IMG/VR virus record: IMGVR_UViG_3300017760_000129
Span: 1 to 21,485 of that record
Source: a virus
Length of the DNA stretch: 21,485 nt
Reading direction: 5' to 3' (one strand)
In this document: positions 9,240 through 18,342 of the stretch, one piece after another
Layout of the letters: each line of letters opens with the position of its first letter
Position numbering within the stretch: the stretch's first letter is position 1
Notes under the pieces: model-generated
What the model was told of the DNA's origin: nothing
Database searches by the model: none
The model's input: only the letters and a program-made list of their open reading frames with translations
Program-made: the position numbers and the translations under genes

Positions 9240-10003
9240 TGGCAACTTTATTAGGGAAAAATATAAATGAAACTTATACAGGTTTACTAAAAACCTTCAA
9301 TAGTAATACATTGGCTTCATCTAATCAAATTTCAGATGGTTTAGGTGAGTTAACAGCTTTAACATTAGGCAGCGCTGGTAATGGTTCTTCTTTTGATAAT
9401 TCATTAGTAGTTGGTACTACTTTACTTGCTTGCAATGCTCTTACCACTAATAGCAATCTATGTGTAAAAGGTTCAGGCAAGTTTGATAATAATATAATTG
9501 TTACTGGTAACACCCTTGTAAGTGGTAGTTTAACAGCTGCAGACTTTTTATTTGCTGGTTCGGGATCGTTTAATGGTGGTATTACATTTAATAATGCGGT
9601 AAGTATTTGTGGGGTATCGAATACAAAAGATACAAACCTAACTGGTTGTATGGATATTACAAGTGATTTAACTGTAGGTGGGACTATTAGTGCTGCTGGT
9701 GATATTATTGCTTTTAATACATCTGATAGTAGATTAAAAGAAAATTTAATTCCAATTGATTCTGAAAATTTTGTTAGTAATTTAACCGGTTATGAGTTTG
9801 ATTGGAATGAAAGATCTAAAAGATCTGGTAAAGGTAAAGGAATCATAGCTCAAGACTTATACAATATTGATAAGAGTTTAGTTAGAGAAAACAGCGACGG
9901 TTATCTTACAGTAGACTATACAAGTCTAATACCTGTACTAATTGAAGAAGTTAAAAGATTAGGTAAAGAAATAGATTACTTAAAAAGCTTACAAGATAAT
10001 TAA
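9239..10003 (+). CDS. Second, paralogous tail fibre with S74 chaperone domain, 254 aa
   Basis: The C-terminal region from about residue 158 is a Peptidase_S74 domain: TSDSRLKEN, GIIAQDL, then VDYTSLIPVLIEEVKRL. The expected dyad is S162 and K167. The stem at about residues 30-155 has strand-like repeats similar to the preceding protein; both share an SDG-x-G element followed by an L-x-[IL]-G and L-[IV]-V-x-G pattern. Cysteines at 65, 75, 124 and 137 again lie in the stem. The two proteins differ throughout the stem, so this is an old duplication rather than a recent copy. Its ATG overlaps the upstream stop by one base behind a strong AGGAG site. Its stop overlaps the convergent PKD-protein gene by four bases. 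Trimeric fibre assembly and self-cleavage are inferred from the family. Confidence 0.88.
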   Translation: MATLLGKNINETYTGLLKTFNSNTLASSNQISDGLGELTALTLGSAGNGSSFDNSLVVGTTLLACNALTTNSNLCVKGSGKFDNNIIVTGNTLVSGSLTAADFLFAGSGSFNGGITFNNAVSICGVSNTKDTNLTGCMDITSDLTVGGTISAAGDIIAFNTSDSRLKENLIPIDSENFVSNLTGYEFDWNERSKRSGKGKGIIAQDLYNIDKSLVRENSDGYLTVDYTSLIPVLIEEVKRLGKEIDYLKSLQDN

Positions 10004-10770
10004 ACGTACGTAGGCTCGAAATAACGAAAACTACCAAAACCAGAAGTACCTACTAAAGTATTATCATCTGCTGATAGCGTGGTTAATAGAAGCTCACCTG
10101 AAGAAAATTTACCATAAATAAAGGTACTATTAGTTTTTATACTTTCAATAACTTCAAATTTTTCATCTGGTGATGTAAAGAAGAAACTTTTATTTTGATA
10201 TTGAAAATTAGTATTATCTAAATAATTTTCTTCCAATTGTAAAGGTGAATTGTTTCCATCCACACTTAGGTTTATTTTATAATCATTAGCTGATAATGTT
10301 CTCGATGTTACAATATTATTAAATCTAGTAATATAAAAAATAGCAGTACTTTCACTTTCATTTTGAGATTCTACGTCCTGTGATATAAAAATTTTATCAG
10401 GTACAGGGTCTTTAACATTAATAACAAAACTACTTTTAGATCTAAAGAAATCTCCACTACTAGTTGCGACTACTAACGTAACTTGAAAATTACCTGATGT
10501 TTTATATGTATGAAATGCTGAAAGATTATTTTCAATAATGGTACCATCTCCAAAATCTACAAAAAAATCAGTATCTGAAATAATAGGATCAGCAGATATA
10601 AAATCAGGAACTGCATATACACCACCTAGATTACCTGAATAAATAGTACTACTTAAATCAGTACTATTAGAAGAACCTCCTAATACCTTTTCGAAATTTT
10701 TGTTATATATATCTAGCGGTATAATTATACCTGATAATGAATTATAATCTTTGTTAAAACTGTAATTCAT
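10000..10770 (-). CDS. PKD-domain structural protein, 256 aa
   Basis: Residues about 62-120 form a PKD-like immunoglobulin-fold domain. The hallmark VDFGDGT is at 71-77, followed by AFHTYKTSGNFQVTLVV, the H-x-Y/G-x-[FY]-x-V-x-L pattern that closes the fold. No catalytic residues or membrane segments are visible. The rest is beta-rich, Asn/Ser-rich and typical of virion surface proteins. It is the last gene of the minus-strand baseplate cluster, starting one base after the gp6 stop, with only a weak AGAG about ten bases upstream and no late box. It is therefore likely expressed from the gp6 transcript. It may decorate the baseplate or anchor a fibre; T4 has nothing obvious to compare it with. 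Confidence 0.75.
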   Translation of the reverse strand: MNYSFNKDYNSLSGIIIPLDIYNKNFEKVLGGSSNSTDLSSTIYSGNLGGVYAVPDFISADPIISDTDFFVDFGDGTIIENNLSAFHTYKTSGNFQVTLVVATSSGDFFRSKSSFVINVKDPVPDKIFISQDVESQNESESTAIFYITRFNNIVTSRTLSANDYKINLSVDGNNSPLQLEENYLDNTNFQYQNKSFFFTSPDEKFEVIESIKTNSTFIYGKFSSGELLLTTLSADDNTLVGTSGFGSFRYFEPTYV

Positions 10771-10771
10771 T

Positions 10772-12595
10772 TTATGCGTTCTCTACAATAATATTAGATA
10801 AAATAGATTTGTTTGATAAGTAAGGAAATTTAAAAAATGGTAATTTTATATCACTACCAACTATCTGTATATCGTTATCTGGGTATATGGGATTATAAAC
10901 AACAAGACTAATACCTTCAACTTCATTAACTTGAATATTATTTACAACTCTTCTAGTACGAATATCTTCAATACCACCAATATTAAAAATTTGATTGCTT
11001 AATTCCTTTAAACTTACTAAATCGCCTAAATTTAAATTATCAAAATAATTAACTAATATATTATTAATTCTTTCTTTTATTGCTTCTGTACTTGAATTAC
11101 TTAATACATTTCTTTTTATAATTAAAAAAGACTCATTGGATATATCTTTAGTTATATTTTCATTTTCACCAGATCTAACCCCTAACCCGAAAGAAGTATA
11201 TACTGGATCAACAGGTACTATATTTACATTAGCTTGTTGCTGTTCTTTAAATGAATTTATAATTGATGATTTTTGAGAAGTTGAAACAAAACTGAGATTA
11301 TCGTTCTCATCAACATTATTAAATTTAGATACTAAAAATAAATAAACATTATTAATTTGATTTATAGAATTAAAATTAACTTGATTGAATAAGACTCTAC
11401 TATCGTCATTAGGTTTATTTAAACCGATATTTAAAAAATAATTTAAATATTGATCTACATAATCATCATTATTAACTACGTTAAAAGATTTTAAAACTTG
11501 CGAAAAATTAGTAGAAAGAAAATCATTATAATCATTTAAGGTTATTATTCTGTTTTGTAATTGGAAATTTTTAGCAGCATTATTTCTAATTGTTTCAGTA
11601 TCTTCTTTCTCTACTGGTTCTGTCGATTGAAGACTATTTGAAAAATTTAAATATTGAATTTGTTGGGTAGTTAAAAAATTAAATGTATTATTATAAATAT
11701 CTTGACTTATTTGATTAAATCTTGGAGTATTATATAAATTTAATTTATTGCCATCCAATACACCAGGTGATATTACACCAGCTTCACCTGAACTTTGTAT
11801 ATAATATATAAAAATACTATCCCCTGCATTAACTTTTTTACCAAATATCCCGTTACCAAATTTGAATTCATATAGGCCATTTTCATTTAATCTTTTTTCA
11901 TAAACAGTTGAGTCAGAATTTTCTAAAAATAAACTAGATGTTTCAGTAAATTCTATAATTTTTTTAGTATCGACGTCTTGCACATATAGTCCTATAGAAT
12001 TACTATCTACATTTATTTTTAAATTATCATCATTACTTTGTACTGCTAAAGTTACAGTTTCGAAATCTTCCCCCAAAGCAGTTATTTCTGGGTATTCAAA
12101 ATATTGCCCTTCTCTTAAAATATTTTCACTTGAAAAATTTTGTAAATTTTGATCTCCTGGAACTGTTTTGTTAAAAGTACTATCATTAATAAATGAATAA
12201 TATAATCCCCCTGCAACAAAATAGCTATACCGTTTAATTGTATATGCATCTTCTGGTAATAAACTTGAAGCGTTTAAATTAAAAGAAAGTAATGAAGTTT
12301 GATAGCCTTTTGGTTTATAATCAATCAATTTAACAATTCTATTCATATTTTCATATATACTAGTATCGGTAAACATTGACTCTGCAGATGTTTGATTTAG
12401 ATAAAATAGAAGTAAATGATAACTATATGCTATAACGTCAATTATTGAAGACATATTACTACCTTCGAAAGTCTGGTCAGTATATATACCCCCCTCATTC
12501 AATCTTGTTTGAATAAGTTCTTTTAGTGATTTTGCATCAAAAGCAGTATAACTATCTCTTGATAAACTAAAATCAGTTAAATTTTCCTTCGCCAT
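10772..12595 (-). CDS. 6: Baseplate wedge protein, gp6-like, 607 aa
   Basis: In T4, gp6 dimers form the ring of the baseplate wedges and join neighbouring wedges. The N-terminal 110 residues here carry the family pattern: AFDAKSLKELIQTRL, then an FEGSN motif at 43-47, IIDVIAYSYH at 51-60, and YENMNRIVKLIDYKPKGYQTS. A central strand region containing YIQSSGEAGVISPG resembles the baseplate J-like fold, and the C-terminal third is beta-rich. T4 gp6 is about 660 residues, so the length fits. It lies 12 bases after the gp25-like gene, the same gene order as T4 (25 then 6). An ATTAAATA box lies five bases before the ATG. The assignment rests on recognised motifs and gene order. Confidence 0.9.
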   Translation of the reverse strand: MAKENLTDFSLSRDSYTAFDAKSLKELIQTRLNEGGIYTDQTFEGSNMSSIIDVIAYSYHLLLFYLNQTSAESMFTDTSIYENMNRIVKLIDYKPKGYQTSLLSFNLNASSLLPEDAYTIKRYSYFVAGGLYYSFINDSTFNKTVPGDQNLQNFSSENILREGQYFEYPEITALGEDFETVTLAVQSNDDNLKINVDSNSIGLYVQDVDTKKIIEFTETSSLFLENSDSTVYEKRLNENGLYEFKFGNGIFGKKVNAGDSIFIYYIQSSGEAGVISPGVLDGNKLNLYNTPRFNQISQDIYNNTFNFLTTQQIQYLNFSNSLQSTEPVEKEDTETIRNNAAKNFQLQNRIITLNDYNDFLSTNFSQVLKSFNVVNNDDYVDQYLNYFLNIGLNKPNDDSRVLFNQVNFNSINQINNVYLFLVSKFNNVDENDNLSFVSTSQKSSIINSFKEQQQANVNIVPVDPVYTSFGLGVRSGENENITKDISNESFLIIKRNVLSNSSTEAIKERINNILVNYFDNLNLGDLVSLKELSNQIFNIGGIEDIRTRRVVNNIQVNEVEGISLVVYNPIYPDNDIQIVGSDIKLPFFKFPYLSNKSILSNIIVENA

Positions 12596-12600
12596 AAATA

Positions 12601-12608
12601 TATTTAAT
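12601..12608 (-). promoter_or_regulatory. Degenerate late box for the gp6-like gene
   Basis: On the minus strand, ATTAAATA lies five bases before the ATG at 12595, in the short gap after the gp25-like gene. It keeps the TAAATA core, but its first two bases differ from the T4 consensus. In sequence this A/T-rich it is supported mainly by its consistent position. Confidence 0.4.
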
Positions 12609-13081
12609 TAGTAACTATAAAAACCAGATTTGTTTAATCTACCTTTTAAATTTAGAGGGTTGTTATTAAATTCAGGTATATTAATTACAAGATTTAATTC
12701 ATATTCCCCTTTTTCAATATCTGCTATAACCTCAATTTCAGTTATTTGTATTCTTGGTTCAAAACCAACAAAAGTATTATTTATAGTTTCTCCAATAACT
12801 GTAGCTCTAGCTTTTGATACTGGTAAGAATAATAGATCACCGAAATTCATACCAAACTCTGGATTGAGTATTTTTTGTCCAGGAAATGTAGTTATTAAAT
12901 TAATTAAAGAATTTTTTATAGCTTCAAAATTAACCGAAGTATTCAAATCTTTTAAATTTTCTGAGCTAGTTAATTGATCACCTTTTACTATACCTACGTT
13001 TACATTCAGGCTAAGGTCCCTGTAAATTATATCATCTGTCTGATTTATTACAGGTTCTAAAATATTTAGTTTTATAGGCAT
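12608..13081 (-). CDS. 25: Baseplate wedge protein, gp25-like, 157 aa
   Basis: This matches the GPW/gp25 family, a small wedge component with a lysozyme-like name but a structural role, located at the inner baseplate next to the sheath initiator. The helix AIKNSLINLITTFPGQK leads into the diagnostic NPEFGMNFGDLLF (73-85). After it come a helix at about 88-104 and two strands, ITEIEVIADI and YELNLVINIP, as expected for the fold. T4 gp25 is 132 residues; this protein has a slightly longer N-terminus of about 50 residues. It lies between the 912-aa gene and the gp6-like gene, and an ACTAAATA box is five bases before its ATG. Confidence comes from the NPEFG motif plus adjacency to gp6. Confidence 0.9.
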   Translation of the reverse strand: MPIKLNILEPVINQTDDIIYRDLSLNVNVGIVKGDQLTSSENLKDLNTSVNFEAIKNSLINLITTFPGQKILNPEFGMNFGDLLFLPVSKARATVIGETINNTFVGFEPRIQITEIEVIADIEKGEYELNLVINIPEFNNNPLNLKGRLNKSGFYSY

Positions 13082-13086
13082 ATAGA

Positions 13087-13094
13087 TATTTAGT
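13087..13094 (-). promoter_or_regulatory. Degenerate late box for the gp25-like gene
   Basis: ACTAAATA on the minus strand ends five bases before the ATG at 13081, in the 21-base gap between two baseplate genes. The TAAATA core and the spacing match the other boxes. Confidence 0.45.
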
Positions 13095-13102
13095 AAAAGT
13101 TA

Positions 13103-15841
13103 TTATGTACTGATAAAGTTATATAAAGTATTATTTCTATCAATTAAATTGAATACAAAATTACCATTATTAGTTTTTTGACCATTAATAGCTTTCAATT
13201 GTAATGTTGATAGGTCTGAAATTAATTTAATAGGTTCTAAATTTATAGTAGTTATACCTCCATTTTCATAGTATAATTTTATTGAACCAGTTGAAGATAT
13301 TGTATCAGCAAATGAAGTATAAGTATGGTTAAAATTATCTAATTTAAGCGTATTATCAGATGATTGAAATTTAGAATATACTGTATCAGTATTAGAATCA
13401 CCGTAATCTATTTCTGCTTTGTATAAACTCATACTAGCTGATAATTGAGTAACATTTTGTAAATCAAAATTAATGTCAGTAGTGCCTGAATATGCAAAAG
13501 TGACTGTTCTAGAAAAATCATCTTCAGGGAATGATAAAGATGGTAAAGTTAAATCTCCTGACCCTGATAAAAAGTTAAATGTATCAGTTAATTGAGCCGC
13601 ATTTATAACTGCATTTCGTGTATTAGTAATACTAGTGTTATTAAAATTAGTAAAGAGGTCATTAACTATAATTGAAATTTTATTATTAATTATTCTATAA
13701 TTAAAATAATGTATAACTATTGAATTATTAGTATTAGAATATGTTGATGTTAATATATAAGAATCGTCATAACTATTATATTTTAAATCACTGTTAACTA
13801 ATTTATCAATTGTTACACTACCATCCGGTGAATTAAAATTAAATGTATTTAAAAAGTAAGTAGATGTTTCTGTATTTCTAGTACTAATCTCATCTATAAT
13901 TTTCTTTTGTGTATCAAACTTATATAATTCATAACGAAAAGTATTTGAATTACTTGAGCCTGATAAACTTATATTGAATTTATATATAGAATTGTTATTA
14001 TAACAATCTTTTGTAATATATGCAAAACTAGGCTGGGTTAGATCTTTTTCAATTATTAAAGGAGAATTTACCTGTTCGATGAAATTTCCATCATATTTAA
14101 AAGCATCAACTATTGAAAATGAACTTAAATCTAAACTATATGTATCCTCATACACATTAATATCTAAAACATCAGAGCTAGTAATTTGATGATATAAAGT
14201 GCTGTTATGTGTAAATTTATTATATATGGTATTAAAGTTTGAACTAGATAACGGCTTTAATTTTTTTGTTATTACATCTTTAATATAAATTGATTTTAAA
14301 CTATTAATTTTATCACTAAAACCAGACAGCTGTTCAACAACACCATATCGATTTTCAGAAATATCAATTGTATTACCTGATTCAAATTCTGCATTTTGAA
14401 TAATATCTATATCAGATGTATTTCTTATTACACCTCTATTTGGTATTATTTGTATATATTCATTACCGTAAATATCTGTTTCAATTTTATCTACTGAACC
14501 ATAATTAATTAAATCGGTAACTGAATCTGGAAATACACCGCTATTGTTAATATTAATACGTTTATTTTCTACTGATTGATATGAATGAAAATAATGATTT
14601 CTTTCATTAGCCTTAACCGTATTACGTGAAGAAGAAGAGGAAATATTCTTATAACTATTATTATCAAAATAAAAGTTAAAAGGGTTTTCTCTTTTCGTAT
14701 TACTTAAGTTTATAACATCACCATATTGGTCAGGGTCTGGAAAAACGTATACGTAATTATCTATCAATTTTGATTTTATTTTTCTTATATATTCCCCATC
14801 TACCTTTAAAATAGAAAATTTAGTAGGGTTAAAAAACAAACCAATATTTCTTTCATAATCACTTGGTTCTTTTTCCTTAGCCATTACTGAAGGAAAGTTA
14901 ATATTAAATAAATTTTTAGCTTTATTTTTTGCTTCAAATAATTTACCTGATACAAATTCACTACCGGTATTGCTCAAATAATAATAATCAGTACCTACTA
15001 AATGTTCTGATAATTCAGCTTCAAAAAGAACTCTATATGTATCAGTGTTATTAGTAATTTTATAATCAATGAAATCATCTCTACGTAATAAATTTGTATT
15101 AACTTCATTAAACTCAACTACTAATTTGTAAGGATTTAATTCAGTAAGTGTAATTTTATTTTTATTAAGAACTTCCACTAAAGCTTGATCAATATCTAAA
15201 AATGAATTTTCATTTATATCATTAGTTATATATGTTTCATTAGCTTCTATAGATAGCGGATTAACATCAAAATAATCATTAAATGTATCATAACCTAATT
15301 CTACATCAATTCTTAAAGATGATAATGAAATAACATCACCAGTATAATCGGGACTAGTAAAGAAATTAGCAATATTATTTTTAATTTGATCTTTAACACT
15401 TAAGTTACTACCTTTTCCTTGTTTTTCTCTTAACTCTCTTTGAAATGTATTTCTTTTTTCCCGATAATAATTTAAAATTTCTACTATTTTTTTTCTATAA
15501 AATGGTATTATTTTAGTTAAAGAATCTTGATCGAAAAAATCAATAGTATTAAAGAATCTTCTTTGTTCTTGAGTAGAATATTTTAAAGTTAAATCATTAA
15601 AGAAATTTAGATAAATTGATCTTATATTAACTGCATTGTTTTTATTATTATCAAAATCAGTTTCTTTCCATTTTTCTAAGTATTTTTTATATTGATTAAA
15701 GTTTTCTAAATCGTTTGTATCGATAACTTTTACATAATTTAAATACTCAATAAAATTGAATGGACTACCTACATCAAATTTATCATCAGATAAAGTATTA
15801 GTTATACTATTATTAACAATATACTCTGTGAATTTTATCAT
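13103..15841 (-). CDS. Large baseplate structural protein with C-terminal PKD-like domain, 912 aa
   Basis: The N-terminal 160 residues are charged, tyrosine- and asparagine-rich and helical, including YRKKIVEILNYYREKRN, which could form a coiled coil or docking helix. The long middle is beta-rich and Asn/Ser/Thr-rich. Near the C-terminus a PKD-like domain is visible: a strand leading to IDYGD (811-815), then FNHTYTSFAD (837-846), then strands to about 870. No catalytic motif, signal peptide or membrane segment is seen. It sits between the gp5-like spike gene and gp25, so it is very likely a baseplate component, but I cannot match it to a T4 gene product. An ATTAAATA box lies seven bases before the ATG. 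Confidence 0.72.
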   Translation of the reverse strand: MIKFTEYIVNNSITNTLSDDKFDVGSPFNFIEYLNYVKVIDTNDLENFNQYKKYLEKWKETDFDNNKNNAVNIRSIYLNFFNDLTLKYSTQEQRRFFNTIDFFDQDSLTKIIPFYRKKIVEILNYYREKRNTFQRELREKQGKGSNLSVKDQIKNNIANFFTSPDYTGDVISLSSLRIDVELGYDTFNDYFDVNPLSIEANETYITNDINENSFLDIDQALVEVLNKNKITLTELNPYKLVVEFNEVNTNLLRRDDFIDYKITNNTDTYRVLFEAELSEHLVGTDYYYLSNTGSEFVSGKLFEAKNKAKNLFNINFPSVMAKEKEPSDYERNIGLFFNPTKFSILKVDGEYIRKIKSKLIDNYVYVFPDPDQYGDVINLSNTKRENPFNFYFDNNSYKNISSSSSRNTVKANERNHYFHSYQSVENKRININNSGVFPDSVTDLINYGSVDKIETDIYGNEYIQIIPNRGVIRNTSDIDIIQNAEFESGNTIDISENRYGVVEQLSGFSDKINSLKSIYIKDVITKKLKPLSSSNFNTIYNKFTHNSTLYHQITSSDVLDINVYEDTYSLDLSSFSIVDAFKYDGNFIEQVNSPLIIEKDLTQPSFAYITKDCYNNNSIYKFNISLSGSSNSNTFRYELYKFDTQKKIIDEISTRNTETSTYFLNTFNFNSPDGSVTIDKLVNSDLKYNSYDDSYILTSTYSNTNNSIVIHYFNYRIINNKISIIVNDLFTNFNNTSITNTRNAVINAAQLTDTFNFLSGSGDLTLPSLSFPEDDFSRTVTFAYSGTTDINFDLQNVTQLSASMSLYKAEIDYGDSNTDTVYSKFQSSDNTLKLDNFNHTYTSFADTISSTGSIKLYYENGGITTINLEPIKLISDLSTLQLKAINGQKTNNGNFVFNLIDRNNTLYNFIST

Positions 15842-15848
15842 ACTATAA

Positions 15849-15856
15849 TATTTAAT
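15849..15856 (-). promoter_or_regulatory. Degenerate late box for the 912-aa gene
   Basis: ATTAAATA on the minus strand lies seven bases before the ATG at 15841, in the 45-base gap after the spike gene. The same gap holds a T-run on the minus strand, but no convincing stem, so I do not call a terminator there. Confidence 0.4.
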
Positions 15857-15886
15857 ACAGGTTAATAACTATAAAAAAAGCTATTA

Positions 15887-18289
15887 TTATCTTGCTGGTC
15901 CTATAGGTTGATCTGCTGATGTATTACCTGTATACGTATTTCCAGTGCCGGTCCCTACAGCGTCGCCGCTAGACAATGATTCAGCATATGTATCATCAAC
16001 AGTAATACCACTTTTTATTGTATTGAATTGAGGGGTAGCAGTAACTCTTTGATCACTATTAATACCACTGTTTTTAGCTGAGTTCCTTACACTTTCATTA
16101 CCATCAGTTAAAGTTAAAGGTAGATTATTAAATGTATGGGTGTGTGGGTAAGTTGCAATTGTATCAGGAACAGGTATACCTGTTTGGGTACCACCATAAA
16201 CAGGTACAGTAGCCGAACCAGCTGAACCTGTCCAAAAATAAGGTACATATCCAATAATAGCCCCTTGTACAGTTTGTCCTAATACTTGGGTAGTATTAGT
16301 TACTTGCGTTTCTGCTGGTGCAGTTACATGTTGTAAATAAGTTTCACCTTCCACTGATAAACCACCACCAATTATTACGTTTTTATTTACCCCAAGACTA
16401 CTATCTACCAAAACCTGTCTTTGTCTTTTATTGCGTAATTTTAAAATTTCTGCACTTATATTAATAACTTTAGCATCTAAATTAATTTCATTTTCCGAAC
16501 CAACATTAACTTGCTGACCTGCAATATTAGTAATGCTGCCTGAGATATTAGTAGGCCCATAAGATTTTAAATTGATACCACCGGCCCCGACCATTACATT
16601 ATATCTATTATTAACATTTAAATTATATGTACCTCCTGGTAAATCTTGAACATCAACGTACTCTAATAAAGGACCAGAATCACTATTCGTATATGTACTT
16701 TTGCTACCAACCAATACTTCATTGTTTATTAGTTTACCGATTGGGTCAAATCTAATACTACCATAATCGTTCATAACAGTTCCAATATTTTCTAATTTAT
16801 TTTTACTGATTTCAATAATTTCACTACCTCCAAGACCAAAATTTCTTTCTTTAATCATTAAATCGGCTTGAACTTTTAATATTTCCTCACTTAAATTTTT
16901 ATCTTCTGGGCTCCAATTACCGTCTTGTGTTGATGGACTTTTACCAATTCCATTTACAAACGTACTTCCTGATTCACCTGGCCAGGCTTCATCGGTTGTA
17001 CCTATATTAGAACCAGGAGGTGGTGTTGGTTCTGGACCTCCTGAAGCAACTGGTAATGATAATATCTTTAGATTATTGTCATAAAAAGGTATTAACCCTC
17101 CGTTAAAAGCTCCTGATATATTTAATTCAGGAAAACCTGAACTGGTAAATGTATTTATATTGTTTAAACCAAAGTACTCTTTAGAGGCTGTTACTGGGAA
17201 AGGAGCAAATGAACCTGATCTTTTCTGGTCTATACTATTAAGTTTTAAAATAATATCACCATTAGATTTTATATTATTATTTTCAGCTCTCTTAACATCA
17301 AATAATTGTTTTTTATCTTGTATTACTCCAAAAGCTTGCTTCCATTGTTCAAAAAATGCATCATTTAAATTTCCAATTTTTTTATACTTATCACGTAAAA
17401 TTACTTCATCATAATTCTTACCAGTAAATTCATTTTTAAAACCTTTAACTGTATTAAACTCATCATTAATAACTAATTTTTGATTATTTTTAGTTGCTAG
17501 TTCCGAATTTGTATTGTTATTAATCTCTTTAAAGGAACCTGAGTAATGAGTTAATTTTATTTTTTCGTTATGATCGGTATTGTTTATTTCAAAAGTACCA
17601 CCTTTTTGATTTAAAACATATTTGTTCCTATAAGTTTTTACATTATAATCTTCTTCAGTAGAACTACTATCATAATTTTCATATTTTCCTGGGTAATCTA
17701 CCTCACTATCATATATACCCTGCCAATCTTCCTTACCAAATGATGTACCTATTAAGACAGGAAACTGAGTATTACCATCTCTAAAAAATACATAAACGTG
17801 AGCCCCGACACTAGGAATACCAAATGAGCCTTTTGCTTTATTAGAGTAAGTATTAGGTTTATAATTAAAAGAGTATGGATTTATGTTATTAACATTATTA
17901 CTATTATCATTAAAAGCGTCACTCAATCTAAACATACTTTGATCGTATATTTCTCCAGTTGATGCTGAACCATCTGCACTTAAATTAGCAAAAGAATTTG
18001 TATCAGATACAGTTGCCTTATTAGTATAATTATTATATCGCTTAGATGTATTTTCACTTGTTAATGGGCAGCTAACTTCTGCCCATGGTAATATGGTCTT
18101 TAATTTAGCCATTATAGGTTGTAGTTGACCATCAATTGACTTAAAGTATTTATCAGTATTATCTTGTACCCAATTTTCATATACAGTAGGAGATAAGTGA
18201 GGTACAAATACTTTAACCCTACCTCTTTTTTTAGGGTCATTATTTTGAACTACTATACCCAAATATATACTATTAAATTCTTTTTCCAT
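15887..18289 (-). CDS. 5: Baseplate hub / cell-puncturing spike, gp5/VgrG-like, 800 aa
   Basis: The N-terminus is an OB-fold of the gp5/VgrG type: YLGIVVQNNDPKKRGRVKVF at residues 9-28, LPWAEVSCPL near residue 66, and GIPSVGAHVYVFFRDG followed by PVLIGTSFG near 155-185. After it comes a VgrG-like GGTFEIN/NEKIKLTHYSGS segment. A Pro-rich linker (PEPTPPPG) lies near residue 420, and a C-terminal Gly/Asn-rich strand-repeat region at about 550-640 fits a trimeric beta-helix needle. T4 gp5 carries a lysozyme domain between these parts; I see no lysozyme signature here. A His-Thr-His at 716-718 recalls the metal-binding H-x-H of spike tips. The gene lies 45 bases upstream of the 912-aa gene. TATAAAGA lies four bases before the ATG. 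Confidence 0.85.
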   Translation of the reverse strand: MEKEFNSIYLGIVVQNNDPKKRGRVKVFVPHLSPTVYENWVQDNTDKYFKSIDGQLQPIMAKLKTILPWAEVSCPLTSENTSKRYNNYTNKATVSDTNSFANLSADGSASTGEIYDQSMFRLSDAFNDNSNNVNNINPYSFNYKPNTYSNKAKGSFGIPSVGAHVYVFFRDGNTQFPVLIGTSFGKEDWQGIYDSEVDYPGKYENYDSSSTEEDYNVKTYRNKYVLNQKGGTFEINNTDHNEKIKLTHYSGSFKEINNNTNSELATKNNQKLVINDEFNTVKGFKNEFTGKNYDEVILRDKYKKIGNLNDAFFEQWKQAFGVIQDKKQLFDVKRAENNNIKSNGDIILKLNSIDQKRSGSFAPFPVTASKEYFGLNNINTFTSSGFPELNISGAFNGGLIPFYDNNLKILSLPVASGGPEPTPPPGSNIGTTDEAWPGESGSTFVNGIGKSPSTQDGNWSPEDKNLSEEILKVQADLMIKERNFGLGGSEIIEISKNKLENIGTVMNDYGSIRFDPIGKLINNEVLVGSKSTYTNSDSGPLLEYVDVQDLPGGTYNLNVNNRYNVMVGAGGINLKSYGPTNISGSITNIAGQQVNVGSENEINLDAKVINISAEILKLRNKRQRQVLVDSSLGVNKNVIIGGGLSVEGETYLQHVTAPAETQVTNTTQVLGQTVQGAIIGYVPYFWTGSAGSATVPVYGGTQTGIPVPDTIATYPHTHTFNNLPLTLTDGNESVRNSAKNSGINSDQRVTATPQFNTIKSGITVDDTYAESLSSGDAVGTGTGNTYTGNTSADQPIGPAR

Positions 18290-18293
18290 ATTA

Positions 18294-18301
18294 TCTTTAT
18301 A
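18294..18301 (-). promoter_or_regulatory. Late-like box (TATAAAGA) for the spike gene
   Basis: TATAAAGA on the minus strand, one base off the T4 late consensus, lies four bases before the ATG at 18289. An overlapping alternative, TTTAAATA at 18300-18307, would be ten bases away; I cannot tell which is used. Confidence 0.4.
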
Positions 18302-18342
18302 TTTAAATTAAATATCGCACATTACAATGTTATAGTTTTATT

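Noticed and set aside
9325-9513. A 62-codon antisense frame in the second fibre gene
   Set aside because: It is a shadow of the strand-repeat coding sequence on the other strand, with no independent support.
12630-12977. A 115-codon plus-strand frame opposite gp25
   Set aside because: The minus-strand gp25-like protein has the NPEFG family motif; the opposite frame has no motif or start signal.
15842-15886. Possible terminator (T-run on the minus strand) after the spike gene
   Set aside because: The T-run is present but no stable GC-containing stem precedes it, so a terminator cannot be supported.
17160-17414. An 84-codon plus-strand frame with a hydrophobic product, opposite the spike gene
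   Set aside because: The apparent hydrophobic stretches arise from reading the antisense of Lys/Asn/Asp codons; the spike gene on the other strand is well supported.
15887-18289. A lysozyme or peptidase domain in the middle of the gp5-like protein
   Set aside because: No catalytic Glu/Asp/Thr lysozyme pattern or peptidase motif could be found by eye, so no enzymatic activity is claimed.
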